A stretch of DNA of 64,000 bases from Rubrivivax sp. (GTDB lineage: Bacteria; Pseudomonadota; Gammaproteobacteria; Burkholderiales; Burkholderiaceae_C). The translations under genes were made by a program, and so were the position numbers. The stretch lies in the NCBI GenBank assembly GCA_016789955.1, contig JAEUPB010000073.1:57498-121497 (forward strand), given 5' to 3'. The notes under the pieces were generated by a model. That model worked only from the letters and a program-made list of their open reading frames with translations. It was not told the DNA's origin and did no database searches. Of the stretch, positions 33,747 through 42,996 are shown piece by piece. Each line of letters opens with the position of its first letter. Position 1 is the stretch's first letter.

Positions 33747-35126
33747 TCACCCCTCCAGCAGCCGCACCTTCACCGTCCGTCCCTTCACCTTGGTCTTGCC
33801 GAGCCCGGCCAGCACGTCGCGTGCCACGCTGCGCTCCACGGCCACGTAGGTCGAGAATTCGTTGATGTTGATCTTGCCGATCTGCGCCGCGGCATGGCCC
33901 AGGTCCTTGGTCAGCGCGCCCAGCACGTCGCCGGGGCGGATCTTCTCCTTGCGCCCGCCGAGGATCTGGATCGTGCACATCGGCGGCCGCAGCGGCTGAC
34001 CGCGGACCGGGGTGAGCGAGGCCAGCGGCTGCCAGGCCGACGTGAGGCCCAGCGCGTGCTCGATCTGGCCGACGCGGCCCATCTCGTCCAGGCTCGCGAG
34101 GCTGAAGGCCCAGCCCTCGGCATCGACTCTTCCCGTGCGGCCGACGCGGTGCGTGTGGGTTGCCGGCTCGGGCGTGACATCGACGTTGATCACCGCTTCG
34201 AGCCCGGTGATGTCGAGGCCGCGCGCCGCGATGTCGGTGGCGACGAGCACGCTGCAACTGCGGTTTGCGAACTGCACCAGCACCTGGTCGCGCTCGCGCT
34301 GGTCGAGGTCGCCGTGGAGTTCGAGGGCGACGTAGCCCTGCGCCTTCAACACCTGCACCAGGTCGCGGCATTGCTGCTTGGTGTTGCAGAAGGCCAGCGT
34401 GCTGACGGGCCGGTAGTGGTCGAGCAGCAGCGACACCGCGTGCAGGCGCTCCTCCTCGCGCACCTCGAAGAAGAGCTGGCGGATCTGGGTCGGGCTGTGC
34501 GGCTCGGCCACCGTCACCGTCTGCGGATCGCGCAGGAAGGCCGCGCTCAACCGGGCGATGCCCTCCGGATACGTGGCCGAGAACAGCAGCGTCTGGCGCT
34601 GCTTCGGGCACTGCCCGATCACGGTGGCGATGTCGTCGTGGAAGCCCATGTCGAGCATGCGGTCGGCCTCGTCCAGCACCAGCGTGTTGAGCGCATCGAG
34701 CTTCAGGCTGCCGCGCTCGAGGTGATCCAGGATGCGCCCCGGCGTGCCGACGACGATGTGGGCGCCATGTTCCAGGCTCGCGAGCTGCGGCCGCATCGTG
34801 CTGCCGCCGCACAGCGTGAGCGCCTTCACGTGGTCCTCCGCGCGCGCCAGGCGCCGCACCTCCTGCGTCACCTGGTCGGCCAGTTCGCGCGTGGGGCACA
34901 GCACGAGCGCCTGGACGGCAAAGCGGCGGGGGTTCAGGTTGGCCAGCAGCGCGAGCAGGAACGCCGCCGTCTTGCCGCTGCCGGTCTTCGCTTGTGCGAT
35001 CAGGTCCTTGCCGGCCAGCGCCAGCGGCAGGCTGGCGGCCTGGATCGGCGTCATCGATGCGTAGCCCAGGCGCTGCAGGTTCGCGAGCGTGTGGGGCGGC
35101 AGCGGCAGGGTCGCAAAGTCGCTCAT
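33747..35126 (-). CDS. dbpA: ATP-dependent RNA helicase DbpA
   Basis: A 459-residue DEAD-box helicase. Motifs in order: Q motif TPIQAASLPLALAGKD, Walker A AKTGSGKT, PTRELA, TPGR, DEAD in LVLDEADRMLD, SAT in LLFSATYP, and HRVGRTGR. The C-terminal about 75 residues (TIQILGGRKEKIRPGDVLGA) form the DbpA RNA-binding domain that recognises 23S rRNA hairpin 92. The role is late assembly of the large ribosomal subunit. It is divergent from the SUV3-like helicase, with only 17 bp between the two start codons. Confidence 0.93.
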   Translation of the reverse strand: MSDFATLPLPPHTLANLQRLGYASMTPIQAASLPLALAGKDLIAQAKTGSGKTAAFLLALLANLNPRRFAVQALVLCPTRELADQVTQEVRRLARAEDHVKALTLCGGSTMRPQLASLEHGAHIVVGTPGRILDHLERGSLKLDALNTLVLDEADRMLDMGFHDDIATVIGQCPKQRQTLLFSATYPEGIARLSAAFLRDPQTVTVAEPHSPTQIRQLFFEVREEERLHAVSLLLDHYRPVSTLAFCNTKQQCRDLVQVLKAQGYVALELHGDLDQRERDQVLVQFANRSCSVLVATDIAARGLDITGLEAVINVDVTPEPATHTHRVGRTGRVDAEGWAFSLASLDEMGRVGQIEHALGLTSAWQPLASLTPVRGQPLRPPMCTIQILGGRKEKIRPGDVLGALTKDLGHAAAQIGKININEFSTYVAVERSVARDVLAGLGKTKVKGRTVKVRLLEG

Positions 35127-35143
35127 GGGCGATTATCGGGGCC

Positions 35144-37351
35144 ATGCCACAGAGCTTCCTGCCCACCGTCCGACACGCCGAACGCCTGCCGCCGCACATC
35201 GGCAAGGAGCAGCTGGCGCGCATCCGCCATGCCGTGCACCACCTCCCGCAGGTGGTCAAGCCGGCCGACTACCTGGCCGACACGCACGCCGACTTCGAGA
35301 CCCACCTCGACACGCTCGGCCTCGTGCTGCTGCAGAGGCCCGTGCCCGGCCAGCGGCCGAGCCGCTGGATCGACCCCGCCCTGATCGACGCCGCCCTCGC
35401 CCACCTCGATGCCGTGGGCAGCGGCCCGAAGGCGCGCCCGCTGATGCTGGAGCGCACTGCGGCGCTCGAGCAGATGGCGGTGTCGCGCCGCGCCGGGGTG
35501 TGGACACGCCTGATCCGCCACACGCTCACGCTGTCGGAGCCGGGGTGGGCGGTGCCGGTGCTGTTCCGCGTGCCGGTTCCGGCCGATGCGGTGTGGGCCT
35601 ACTTCCGCAACGGCGATGCGGCGCTGTTGCAGGCCGCGCTGGGGCCCGCGCCGCCGCACCCCGACGCAGCAGCGATCCGCGCGCATCTGGAGTCGCTGCT
35701 CGAGCGCAGCCGCGCGCTGTCGACGCGGCACCTGGCCTCGCTGCTGCCGCGCCTGCAGGCCGAGTGCAGCGCACCGCTGCCACTGACCGAGCTCAAGGCC
35801 GCGTGCTCGCGCGCGCAGGACCGTTGGGAGCACCAGGCCAGCAAGCTCGACGCGCTGGCCGGCCTGAATTCCGATCTCGCCTTCCAGGGCTACCCCGACA
35901 CCTTCGCCAAGGCGCGGCAGCTGCAGCGCCAGGTCATGCTCTACGTGGGCCCGCCCAACAGCGGCAAGACCCACGCTGCGTTCGAGCGCCTCGCACAGGC
36001 TGCGAACGGCGCCTACCTGGCGCCGCTGCGCCTGCTCGCGCTCGAAGGACGGGACCGGCTCGTGGCGCGCGGCGTGCCCTGCTCGCTGCTCACCGGCGAA
36101 GAGAACGTGCCCACGCCCGGTGCGCGCGTGGTCAGCAGCACGATCGAGATGGTGGGCACCAACACCGTGATCGACGTGGCCGTGATCGACGAAGCGCAGA
36201 TGATCTTCGACGGTTCGCGCGGCTGGGCCTGGACCCAGGCCATCGTGGCCGTGCCGGCCAGCGAGGTGATCGTCATCTGCTCGGCCTACGCGGTGCCGGC
36301 CATCGAGAACCTGCTGAACCTGTGCGGCGAGCGCTGCACCGTGCGCCACTTCGAGCGCAAGCAGCATGTGCAGCTGCTGCCGCAGCCGGTGCCGCTGCCA
36401 TCCCTCACGCTCGGCGACGCGGTGGTGGCGTTCAGCCGCCGCGACGTGCTGACGCTGCGCGACCGGATCGCCGCCGCCGGCCACCCCGTCTCGGTGATCT
36501 ATGGCGCACTGCCGCCCGAGGTGCGCAAGCGCGAGGCCGAGCGCTTTGCCGACGGCGCCTCGCACATCCTGGTGGCGACGGACGCCATCGGCATGGGGCT
36601 GAACCTGCCGATACGGCGCGTGCTGTTCTCGACGATGACCAAGTTCGACGGCATCGACGACCGCCCGCTCGGCGAGAGCGAGGTGCACCAGATCGCCGGC
36701 CGCGCCGGGCGCTTCGGCATCCACGAAGAAGGGTTCGTCGGCGTGCTGAAGGAGGCCGAGCCCGGCGCGCTGAAGCTGCTGACCGAGCTGCTGCCGAAAG
36801 TGCCGCGGGCACCGCGCGACTTCAAGGCGCCTGTGGCGCCGAACAACTGGCATGTGCAGACCATCGCCTCGCGCCTGCAGCTCACCCGGCTGCGCGACGT
36901 GCTCGGCGTCTTCGTCGAGCAGCTGAAGCTCGACGACGCGCACTTCGCGGTGGCCGAACTGGAACAGATGCTGACGCTGGCCGAGCAGCTCGACGACTGC
37001 GCCGCGCGCCTCTCGCTTAAGGAGCGCTTCACCTACGCGCAGGCCCCGGTGGACACGCGCACCGACACCCAGTTGCAGCACTTCCTCGGCTGGGCCGCGC
37101 AGCACGCCCTCGCCGGCGGGGTCGGCTCCCCGTGGTTCCTGGACCAGGTGGACGGCCACAGCCGGCTCGACGCGATGGAGCAGGCGCTGCGCGCCTGCAC
37201 GTTGTGGCTGTGGCTGGACCTGCGCTTTCCCGGCGTGTACGGGCATCTCGAAGAAGTGCTGGCGCTGCGGGGGCAGCTCAACGACGGGATCGAGCGGCAG
37301 TTGAAGGGGAAGAGGCCGTTGGCGCAGGTGAGGCAGGGGCGGCGCAGGTGA
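35144..37351 (+). CDS. SUV3-like superfamily 2 RNA helicase
   Basis: A 735-residue protein; the ATG at 35144 follows the divergent dbpA start by 17 bp. Residues 1-260 form a helical N-terminal region without clear motifs. The helicase core follows: Walker A YVGPPNSGKTH (about 267-277), DEAQM (349-353, as in the DEIQ/DEAQ box of Suv3), a VATDAIGMGLNLPI motif V, and motif VI HQIAGRAGRFG. These are hallmarks of the mitochondrial Suv3 group, which unwinds RNA for the degradosome. The C-terminal 170 residues are helical, with a basic end. A role in RNA turnover is inferred; no ribonuclease gene is adjacent. Confidence 0.82.
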   Translation: MPQSFLPTVRHAERLPPHIGKEQLARIRHAVHHLPQVVKPADYLADTHADFETHLDTLGLVLLQRPVPGQRPSRWIDPALIDAALAHLDAVGSGPKARPLMLERTAALEQMAVSRRAGVWTRLIRHTLTLSEPGWAVPVLFRVPVPADAVWAYFRNGDAALLQAALGPAPPHPDAAAIRAHLESLLERSRALSTRHLASLLPRLQAECSAPLPLTELKAACSRAQDRWEHQASKLDALAGLNSDLAFQGYPDTFAKARQLQRQVMLYVGPPNSGKTHAAFERLAQAANGAYLAPLRLLALEGRDRLVARGVPCSLLTGEENVPTPGARVVSSTIEMVGTNTVIDVAVIDEAQMIFDGSRGWAWTQAIVAVPASEVIVICSAYAVPAIENLLNLCGERCTVRHFERKQHVQLLPQPVPLPSLTLGDAVVAFSRRDVLTLRDRIAAAGHPVSVIYGALPPEVRKREAERFADGASHILVATDAIGMGLNLPIRRVLFSTMTKFDGIDDRPLGESEVHQIAGRAGRFGIHEEGFVGVLKEAEPGALKLLTELLPKVPRAPRDFKAPVAPNNWHVQTIASRLQLTRLRDVLGVFVEQLKLDDAHFAVAELEQMLTLAEQLDDCAARLSLKERFTYAQAPVDTRTDTQLQHFLGWAAQHALAGGVGSPWFLDQVDGHSRLDAMEQALRACTLWLWLDLRFPGVYGHLEEVLALRGQLNDGIERQLKGKRPLAQVRQGRRR

Positions 37352-37375
37352 CGAACCGCCAGCGACAATCGTCCG

Positions 37376-38224
37376 ATGAAAACTCCGGTCCGCCTGCAGT
37401 CGCTCCAGGACGAGGGCTTCATCGACAGCGTGTCGCGCCAGCTGATGAGCGGCAAGGAAGCCACGGTCTATGTGGTGCGCTGCGGCGGCGAGACGCGCTG
37501 CGCCAAGGTCTACAAGGAAGCCACCCACCGCAGCTTCCGCCAGGCGGTGGACTACACCGAGAACCGCAAGGTCAAGAACTCGCGCCAGGCGCGCGCCATG
37601 GCCAAGGGCACCCGCTTCGGCCGCCAGGCGCAGGAGGCGGCGTGGCAGAGCGCTGAAGTGGATGCGCTGTACCGGCTGGCGGCGGCGGGCGTGCGGGTGC
37701 CCAAGCCGTTCAACTTCCACGACGGCGTGCTGCTGATGGAACTCGTCACCGATGCGGAAGGTGATGCCGCACCGCGCCTGAACGACGTGGCCTACTCGCC
37801 CGACGACGCGCGCGCCCACCACGCCACGCTGCTGCGGGAGGTGGTGCGCATGCTGTGCGCCGGCGTCGTGCACGGCGACCTGTCCGAGTTCAACATCCTG
37901 CTGGCGGCCGACGGTCCCGTGATCATCGACCTGCCGCAGGCGGTGGACGCGGCCGGCAACAACCACGCCGCACGCATGCTGCTGCGCGACGTGAACAACC
38001 TGCGCGACTTCTTCGGCCGCTACGCGCCCGAGCTGCTGGCCACCGAGTACGGCCCCGAGATCTGGACGCTGTACGCGCGCGGCCTGCTACGGGTGGACAG
38101 CACGCTCACCGGCCACTGCGAGCGCGAGCATCGCCCGGTCGACTTGCAGGCCGTGATGCGCGAGATCGACGACGCGCGCGCCGAAGAGGCGGCTCGGCGC
38201 CTGCGCATGGCGCCGGTGGCCTGA
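37376..38224 (+). CDS. RIO1-family protein kinase
   Basis: A 282-residue atypical protein kinase. Seen: nucleotide loop SGKEATVYVV (25-34), ATP lysine in CAKVYKE (Lys44), catalytic loop VVHGDLSEFNIL (Asp168, Asn173), and metal-binding Asp185 in IIDLPQAVD. These are the RIO signatures (HGDLSxxN and IDxPQ). Eukaryotic and archaeal RIO kinases act in small-subunit maturation; bacterial members are little studied. It lies 24 bp after the SUV3-like helicase, probably co-transcribed, so a link to RNA or ribosome metabolism is reasonable. Confidence 0.88.
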   Translation: MKTPVRLQSLQDEGFIDSVSRQLMSGKEATVYVVRCGGETRCAKVYKEATHRSFRQAVDYTENRKVKNSRQARAMAKGTRFGRQAQEAAWQSAEVDALYRLAAAGVRVPKPFNFHDGVLLMELVTDAEGDAAPRLNDVAYSPDDARAHHATLLREVVRMLCAGVVHGDLSEFNILLAADGPVIIDLPQAVDAAGNNHAARMLLRDVNNLRDFFGRYAPELLATEYGPEIWTLYARGLLRVDSTLTGHCEREHRPVDLQAVMREIDDARAEEAARRLRMAPVA

Positions 38225-38230
38225 GACGCG

Positions 38231-38725
38231 TCAGCCCGGCTTCGCGTAGCCGCTGTCGATCCAGGCCGCCGCGCTGGCCGGGTTCAATCGGAAGTTCGCC
38301 GACACGCGCACCCGCGCCAGCTCGGCGCCGTCGGCGTCGGTGGCCTTGAGCAGCCCATGCGCATCGTCGTCGTCCGGCACGATGTCGAGGGTGACCTCGA
38401 TGCGCCCGGCCGGCACCATGAGGAACACGCTCTTGTGCAGTTGCGCGTGCAACTGCTGCTCACGCCGGCGCAGCACCTCGCTGGCGGTCTTCACCAGCGT
38501 GTTGAACGCGGCCTTGTCCAGCGGCTTCGGGTTGCGCTTGTCCCGGCCCATCGTCCACGGCCCGACCAGCGCCGGCTCGGCGTCGCCGGCCTTCACCATC
38601 TCCACGGCCCAGCCCTCGTCGTCGTTGTTCTTGACGACGCGCGCCGTCCAGCCGTTGTCGCGCCAAAGCGTGGGCTCGTGCAGGGGCTCGGGGTCGACAG
38701 CGTCGCTGGTCAAGGTCGGGGGCAT
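38231..38725 (-). CDS. Conserved-looking hypothetical protein
   Basis: A 164-residue soluble protein if started at MPPTLTSD; in-frame ATGs at 38734 and 38758 are alternatives and none has a clear ribosome site. It has no signal peptide or membrane segment. Recognisable stretches are WRDNGWTARVVKNNDDEGWA, GRDKRNPKPLDKAAF and a beta-rich C-terminal part (RIEVTLDIVPDDDDAHG). I do not recognise a family. Convergent with the RIO kinase gene (6 bp between stops) and downstream of tRNA-Val and its terminator. Confidence 0.65.
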   Translation of the reverse strand: MPPTLTSDAVDPEPLHEPTLWRDNGWTARVVKNNDDEGWAVEMVKAGDAEPALVGPWTMGRDKRNPKPLDKAAFNTLVKTASEVLRRREQQLHAQLHKSVFLMVPAGRIEVTLDIVPDDDDAHGLLKATDADGAELARVRVSANFRLNPASAAAWIDSGYAKPG

Positions 38726-38781
38726 GCACGGCATTGTCGCTGCCACCCTCGCTGGCACAGCCCCTGGGCGGCATGAAAGAA

Positions 38782-38816
38782 GGAAGGCCGCCAGATCAAG
38801 GACCTGGCGGCCTTCC
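38782..38816 (-). terminator. Rho-independent terminator after tRNA-Val
   Basis: A perfect 13-bp stem (GGAAGGCCGCCAG / CTGGCGGCCTTCC) with a 9-nt loop. On the minus strand it is followed by TTCTTTC. It starts 14 bp beyond the encoded CCA end of tRNA-Val and so ends that transcript. Confidence 0.85.
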
Positions 38817-38830
38817 GTGGAGGAAATTCT

Positions 38831-38907
38831 TGGTAGGCGCTAGAGGACTCGAACCTCCGACCCCCACCATGTCAAGGTGGTGCTCTAACCAGCTGAGCTA
38901 AGCGCCT
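38831..38907 (-). tRNA. tRNA-Val (anticodon GAC)
   Basis: Read on the minus strand, the 77-nt gene begins AGGCGCTTAGCTCAGCTGG. The anticodon stem is CCACC/GGTGG around the loop TTGACAT, giving anticodon GAC for valine. The T arm contains GGTTCGAGTCC, and the acceptor stem AGGCGCT pairs with AGCGCCT. The discriminator A and the CCA end are encoded. It is followed by the strong terminator at 38782-38816. Confidence 0.95.
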
Positions 38908-38964
38908 GTGAGCCCACGAGTATAGCAGCGGCCTCTGCCGGCACTGCCACCCGGGCCAGCAGCA

Positions 38965-41262
38965 TCAGCGCCGCCGGGCGTGCCGCACCCCCGGCACCCG
39001 CGTGATCTGCGCCAGCACCTGCGTGAGTTGCGCCGCGTCGGGCGCTTCCACGGTGAAGGTCATGCGCGCCGTGCGCCCGTCGGCGTCGCGGGTGGAGATC
39101 GTCTTCACGCCGATGACGTTCATCTTCTCCTTCGCGAAGACCTCGGACACGTCGCGCAGCAGCGCAGGCCGGTCGGCGGCCTCGATGGACACGTCGAGCG
39201 GGTACACCGACTCCTTGCCGCCCTTGGCCTCGGGCACCCCCCACTCCACGTCGATCACGCGCTCGCCATGCGTCTCGGCCATGTGGCGGAAGTTGGCGCA
39301 GTCGCGGCGGTGGATGGCCACGCCCTTGCCGCGCGTGACGAAGCCGACGATGGCGTCGGGTGGCGCCGGGCGGCAGCAGCGCGCGAGCGTGGTCATCAGC
39401 GACTCCACGCCCACCACCAGCACGCCGCCGCGGCCGTCGCTGCGCGGGCGCCGCAGCGCGATCGCGTCGTCGGGCGCGGCCGGCTCGGCCGGGCGCAGCA
39501 GCGTCTCGATCGAGCGCAGCGAGAACTCGTCCTTGCCCACCACCTCGAACAGGTCGTCGGCGCGCTTGAAGCCGAGCTGCTCGGCGATCCAGTCGAGCTT
39601 GACGGCCGTGCGGCCCTCGCGCTGCAGCAGCCGCTCCACCGCCTCGCGGCCGCGTGCAACGGTGGCCTGAAGCGCCTGCGCATTGAACCAGGCGCGCACC
39701 TTGGCGCGCGAGCGCGGGCTCTTCAGGTAACCCAGCTCGGGGTTCAGCCAGTCCATCGACGGCCCGCCCTCGCGCACCACCGTGATCTCCACCGTCTGGC
39801 CGTTGGCCAGCACCGTGTTCAGCGGCACCAGTGCGCCGTCGACGCGCGCGCCCCGGCAGCGGTGGCCGAGGTCGCTGTGCACGGCGTAGGCGAAGTCCAC
39901 CGGCGTGGCCCCGGCCGGCAGCTCGATGATCGTGGCCTGGGGCGTGAAGACGTAGATGCGGTCGTCGAAGACGGCCGGGCCGCGCGCAGCGGCGCCAGGC
40001 TCGCCCGACTGCGCCTGCTGCGAGACATCGCGCTCCCACGCGAGCAGCTCGCGCAGCACGGCCTTGCGTGCCTCCGCGATGCGCTCCTCGAAGTCGCCGC
40101 CCGCCGCGCTTCCCCCGCTGCCGCGCAGCCCCGATTGGCCGGCGTACCCCTTGGCGCCGGCTTCCTTGTACATCCAGTGCGCCGCCACGCCGTGTTCGGC
40201 ATGCTCGTGCATCGCCCGCGTGCGGATCTGGATCTCCAGCGGCCGGTCGTCGGCCAGCCGCACCACCGTGTGCAGCGACTGGTAGCCGTTGGGCTTGGGG
40301 CGCGCGATGTAGTCGTCGAACTCGCCGTCCAGCGGCGTGTAGGCGGCCTGCACGCGCGCCAGCGCCGCGTAGCAGGCGGCCGTGTCGGCCACGATCACGC
40401 GCAGCGCGCGCACATCGAACACCTGCTCGAACCGCAGGCGCTTGCCCTGCATCTTCTTCCAGATGCTGTAGAGGTGCTTCGGGCGGCCCTGCACGTCGGC
40501 GGCGATCCCGGCCTCGGCCAGCAGCCGTGCCACCGACTCGCGCGCCGCCGCCACGCCGGCCTCGCGCGCGGCGCGCGACTCGTGCAGCAGCGTGGCGATG
40601 CGCTTGTACGAATCAGGCTCGAGGAAGCGGAAGGCCAGGTCCTCGATCTCCCACTTGATCTGCCAGATGCCCAGCCGGTTGGCCAGCGGCGCGAAGACCT
40701 GCATCGACTCTTCCGCCAGCTCCCGCGGGCACGGCGTGCGGCTGGCCGCGTGCCAGCGCAGCGTCTGCAGCCGCGACGCCAGCCGCAGCAGCACCACGCG
40801 CAGGTCGCGCGAGAACGCCAGCAGCATCTTGCGCACGCGCTCGGTCTGCTCGGCGCGCGCCTCGGGGCCGACGTGCGCGCGGCGCGCGGCACGCTGGATC
40901 TGCACGAGCTTGCGTGTCAGCTCGACCAGGCTCGCATACGACGGGCCGAAGGCCTTGGCCACCACCTCCTCGGGCCGCTGCAGGTAGTCGCCGGCATAGA
41001 CGAGATAGGCCGAGGCGCACAGGGTCGGTGCCGCGCCCACCGCGCGCAGCAGCGCAGCCACGCCGTCGGCGTGCGCGAGCGCGTTCTCGCCGGTGTCCAG
41101 GAGTTGCGTGCCGATGAGCGGCTCGGCAAAGGCCCGGGCGCGGTCGGGAGCTGCCAGGTCGGCAGCGGCTCCGGCTTCTGCACCATCGGCCTTCCCCTCG
41201 CTGCCGGCAAGCTGGACGATCGCGGCCGCCGCGGCGGGGTCGGCGATCTCGGCGGTCTTCAT
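38965..41262 (-). CDS. relA: RelA-type (p)ppGpp synthetase
   Basis: A 765-residue RSH protein started at MKTAEIADP; a longer frame to 41331 overlaps the upstream gene. The N-terminal HD hydrolase domain is degenerate: the positions of the HP and HDxxED motifs read AHADG and LVYAGDYL, so hydrolase activity should be absent. The synthetase domain has EFDDYIARPKPNGYQSLHT; the EFDD acidic motif is the one typical of monofunctional RelA rather than RxKD of SpoT. Next come EIQIRTRAMHEHAEHG, a TGS domain (IYVFTPQATIIELPAG), a zinc-finger/helical region and a C-terminal ACT domain. It makes (p)ppGpp on stalled ribosomes. It follows the alpha/beta hydrolase by 4 bp. Confidence 0.93.
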   Translation of the reverse strand: MKTAEIADPAAAAAIVQLAGSEGKADGAEAGAAADLAAPDRARAFAEPLIGTQLLDTGENALAHADGVAALLRAVGAAPTLCASAYLVYAGDYLQRPEEVVAKAFGPSYASLVELTRKLVQIQRAARRAHVGPEARAEQTERVRKMLLAFSRDLRVVLLRLASRLQTLRWHAASRTPCPRELAEESMQVFAPLANRLGIWQIKWEIEDLAFRFLEPDSYKRIATLLHESRAAREAGVAAARESVARLLAEAGIAADVQGRPKHLYSIWKKMQGKRLRFEQVFDVRALRVIVADTAACYAALARVQAAYTPLDGEFDDYIARPKPNGYQSLHTVVRLADDRPLEIQIRTRAMHEHAEHGVAAHWMYKEAGAKGYAGQSGLRGSGGSAAGGDFEERIAEARKAVLRELLAWERDVSQQAQSGEPGAAARGPAVFDDRIYVFTPQATIIELPAGATPVDFAYAVHSDLGHRCRGARVDGALVPLNTVLANGQTVEITVVREGGPSMDWLNPELGYLKSPRSRAKVRAWFNAQALQATVARGREAVERLLQREGRTAVKLDWIAEQLGFKRADDLFEVVGKDEFSLRSIETLLRPAEPAAPDDAIALRRPRSDGRGGVLVVGVESLMTTLARCCRPAPPDAIVGFVTRGKGVAIHRRDCANFRHMAETHGERVIDVEWGVPEAKGGKESVYPLDVSIEAADRPALLRDVSEVFAKEKMNVIGVKTISTRDADGRTARMTFTVEAPDAAQLTQVLAQITRVPGVRHARRR

Positions 41263-41266
41263 GGCG

Positions 41267-42142
41267 TCACGGGGAGAGCAGGAAGTCGGCCACCACCTCG
41301 CGCTGGTCAGGCTGCACGAGCGTCGGCGCATGGCCCACGCCGTCGAACTCGACGAGGCGCGCCTTCGGGCCGCGCTGCGACATCGCCTGCGCCGTGTCGC
41401 GCGTCAGCAGGTCGGACTGCGCGCCGCGCAGCAGCAGCACCGGCCCGCGCAGCGCGTCGTAGGCCTGCCACATCGCGGCCTGGCCGGCCGCAGCGATCTC
41501 GGGCGTGACGGCGCGGAACGGCACCGCGATGTCCGGGTCGTAGTGCGGCTTCAGGCCGCCCTGCCCGTCGACGATGACCTGCGGCCCGGAGAGTTCGAGC
41601 CACTGCTCGCGCGTGTGCGGCCCGAAGCTCTGCGACACGGCCCACATCGCGTCGGCCGCCTCCTCGAGCGTCTTCCAGCGCACCGGAAAGCCGAGGTACT
41701 GGCCGATGCGTGCGAGCGCCGCGTACTCGATGACCGGGCCGACGTCGTTCAGCACCAGCCGGCGCACCGGTGAACCCTGCAGCGACGCCACGCCCACGCC
41801 GATCAGCCCGCCCATCGAGGTACCCACCCAGTCGAGCGTCTCGGCCTCCAGCCGCGCCAGCAGCGTGACCATGTCGGCCACGTACTGGGGGATCGAGTAG
41901 CCCATCGGATCGGCCAGCCAATCCGAACGGCCGCGGCCGGCGACGTCGGGGCACACGACGCGCCGGTGCGCGCTCAACTGCCGCGCCAGCGCATCGAAGT
42001 CACGCCCCTGGCGCGAGAGGCCGTGCACGCACACCACCACCTGCGGGTTGGAGGCGTCGCCCCACTCCCAGTAGGCCATGCGGTGCAGCCCGCGCGAGCC
42101 GAGGCAGTGCACATGCTTCAGGCGGGGCTCGGCGGCGTTCAT
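41267..42142 (-). CDS. Alpha/beta-fold hydrolase
   Basis: A 291-residue cytoplasmic hydrolase, starting MNAAEPRLKH. The oxyanion region is VVVCVHGLSRQGRDF, the nucleophile elbow is DWVGTSMGGLIG, the acid is probably the Asp in LLLRGAQSDLLTRD, and the catalytic His is in FDGVGHAPTLV. It resembles esterases and haloperoxidase-like hydrolases; the substrate is unknown. It is the first gene of a two-gene unit with relA (4 bp gap), an arrangement that would couple its expression to the stringent-response gene. It is divergent from bdhA. Confidence 0.85.
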   Translation of the reverse strand: MNAAEPRLKHVHCLGSRGLHRMAYWEWGDASNPQVVVCVHGLSRQGRDFDALARQLSAHRRVVCPDVAGRGRSDWLADPMGYSIPQYVADMVTLLARLEAETLDWVGTSMGGLIGVGVASLQGSPVRRLVLNDVGPVIEYAALARIGQYLGFPVRWKTLEEAADAMWAVSQSFGPHTREQWLELSGPQVIVDGQGGLKPHYDPDIAVPFRAVTPEIAAAGQAAMWQAYDALRGPVLLLRGAQSDLLTRDTAQAMSQRGPKARLVEFDGVGHAPTLVQPDQREVVADFLLSP

Positions 42143-42206
42143 GAAGGTCCCTGCAAGGCTGGCTCTCGATAATCGGGGCATCCTAACAACCCATTGAGGA
42201 CACGCC

Positions 42207-42977
42207 ATGTTGAAGGGCAAGACCGCCCTGGTCACCGGATCGACCAGCGGCATCGGATTGGGCATCGCCCTGGCTCTGGCCCGCGAAGGCGCGCGCATCA
42301 TGCTCAACGGCTTCGGCGACGTCGAAGGCGCGAAGGCGCAGATCCGCCCGTTCGACGCCGGCGTGCTGCACCACGGCGCCGACATGAGCAAGCCGGCCGA
42401 GATCGAGGACATGGTGAAGACCTGCGAGCGCGAGCTGGGCCGCTGCGACATCCTGGTCAACAACGCCGGCATCCAGCACGTGGCCAACGTCGAGGACTTC
42501 CCGGTCGAGCGCTGGGACGCGATCATCGCGATCAACCTCAGCTCGGCCTTCCACACGATGCACCACGCGCTGCCCGGCATGAAGCAGCGCAACTGGGGGC
42601 GCGTGATCAACATCGCCTCCGCGCACGGCCTCGTGGCGTCGGCGGGCAAGAGCGCCTACGTGGCGGCCAAGCACGGCATCGTGGGCCTCACCAAATCGGC
42701 GGCGCTGGAGTGCGCCACGACGGGCGTCACGGTCAACGCGATCTGCCCGGGCTGGGTGCTGACGCCGCTGGTTCAGAAGCAGGTCGACGCCCGCGCGGCG
42801 CGCGACGGCGTCGACGACGCGGAAGCGAAGCGGCGGCTGCTGGCGGAGAAGCAGCCGTCGCTGCAGTTCGTCACGCCCGAGCAGCTCGGCGCGCTGGCAG
42901 TGTTCCTCTCCGGCCCCGCCGCCGACAACGTGCGCGGCGTGGCCTGGAACGTCGACGGCGGCTGGGTGGCGCAGTAG
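42207..42977 (+). CDS. bdhA: 3-hydroxybutyrate dehydrogenase
   Basis: A 256-residue classical SDR with TGSTSGIGLGIALAL for NAD, NNAGIQHV, the catalytic Ser in NIASAHGLV, and Tyr/Lys in KSAYVAAKHG. The IQHV after NNAG, the HGLVAS block and the C-terminal GVAWNVDGGWVAQ are characteristic of D-3-hydroxybutyrate dehydrogenases. It oxidises 3-hydroxybutyrate to acetoacetate with NAD in polyhydroxybutyrate turnover. A GAGGA ribosome site precedes the ATG. The gene is monocistronic and divergent from the hydrolase/relA unit. Confidence 0.9.
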   Translation: MLKGKTALVTGSTSGIGLGIALALAREGARIMLNGFGDVEGAKAQIRPFDAGVLHHGADMSKPAEIEDMVKTCERELGRCDILVNNAGIQHVANVEDFPVERWDAIIAINLSSAFHTMHHALPGMKQRNWGRVINIASAHGLVASAGKSAYVAAKHGIVGLTKSAALECATTGVTVNAICPGWVLTPLVQKQVDARAARDGVDDAEAKRRLLAEKQPSLQFVTPEQLGALAVFLSGPAADNVRGVAWNVDGGWVAQ

Positions 42978-42996
42978 CTCCAGGCGCCCGGCAGCG

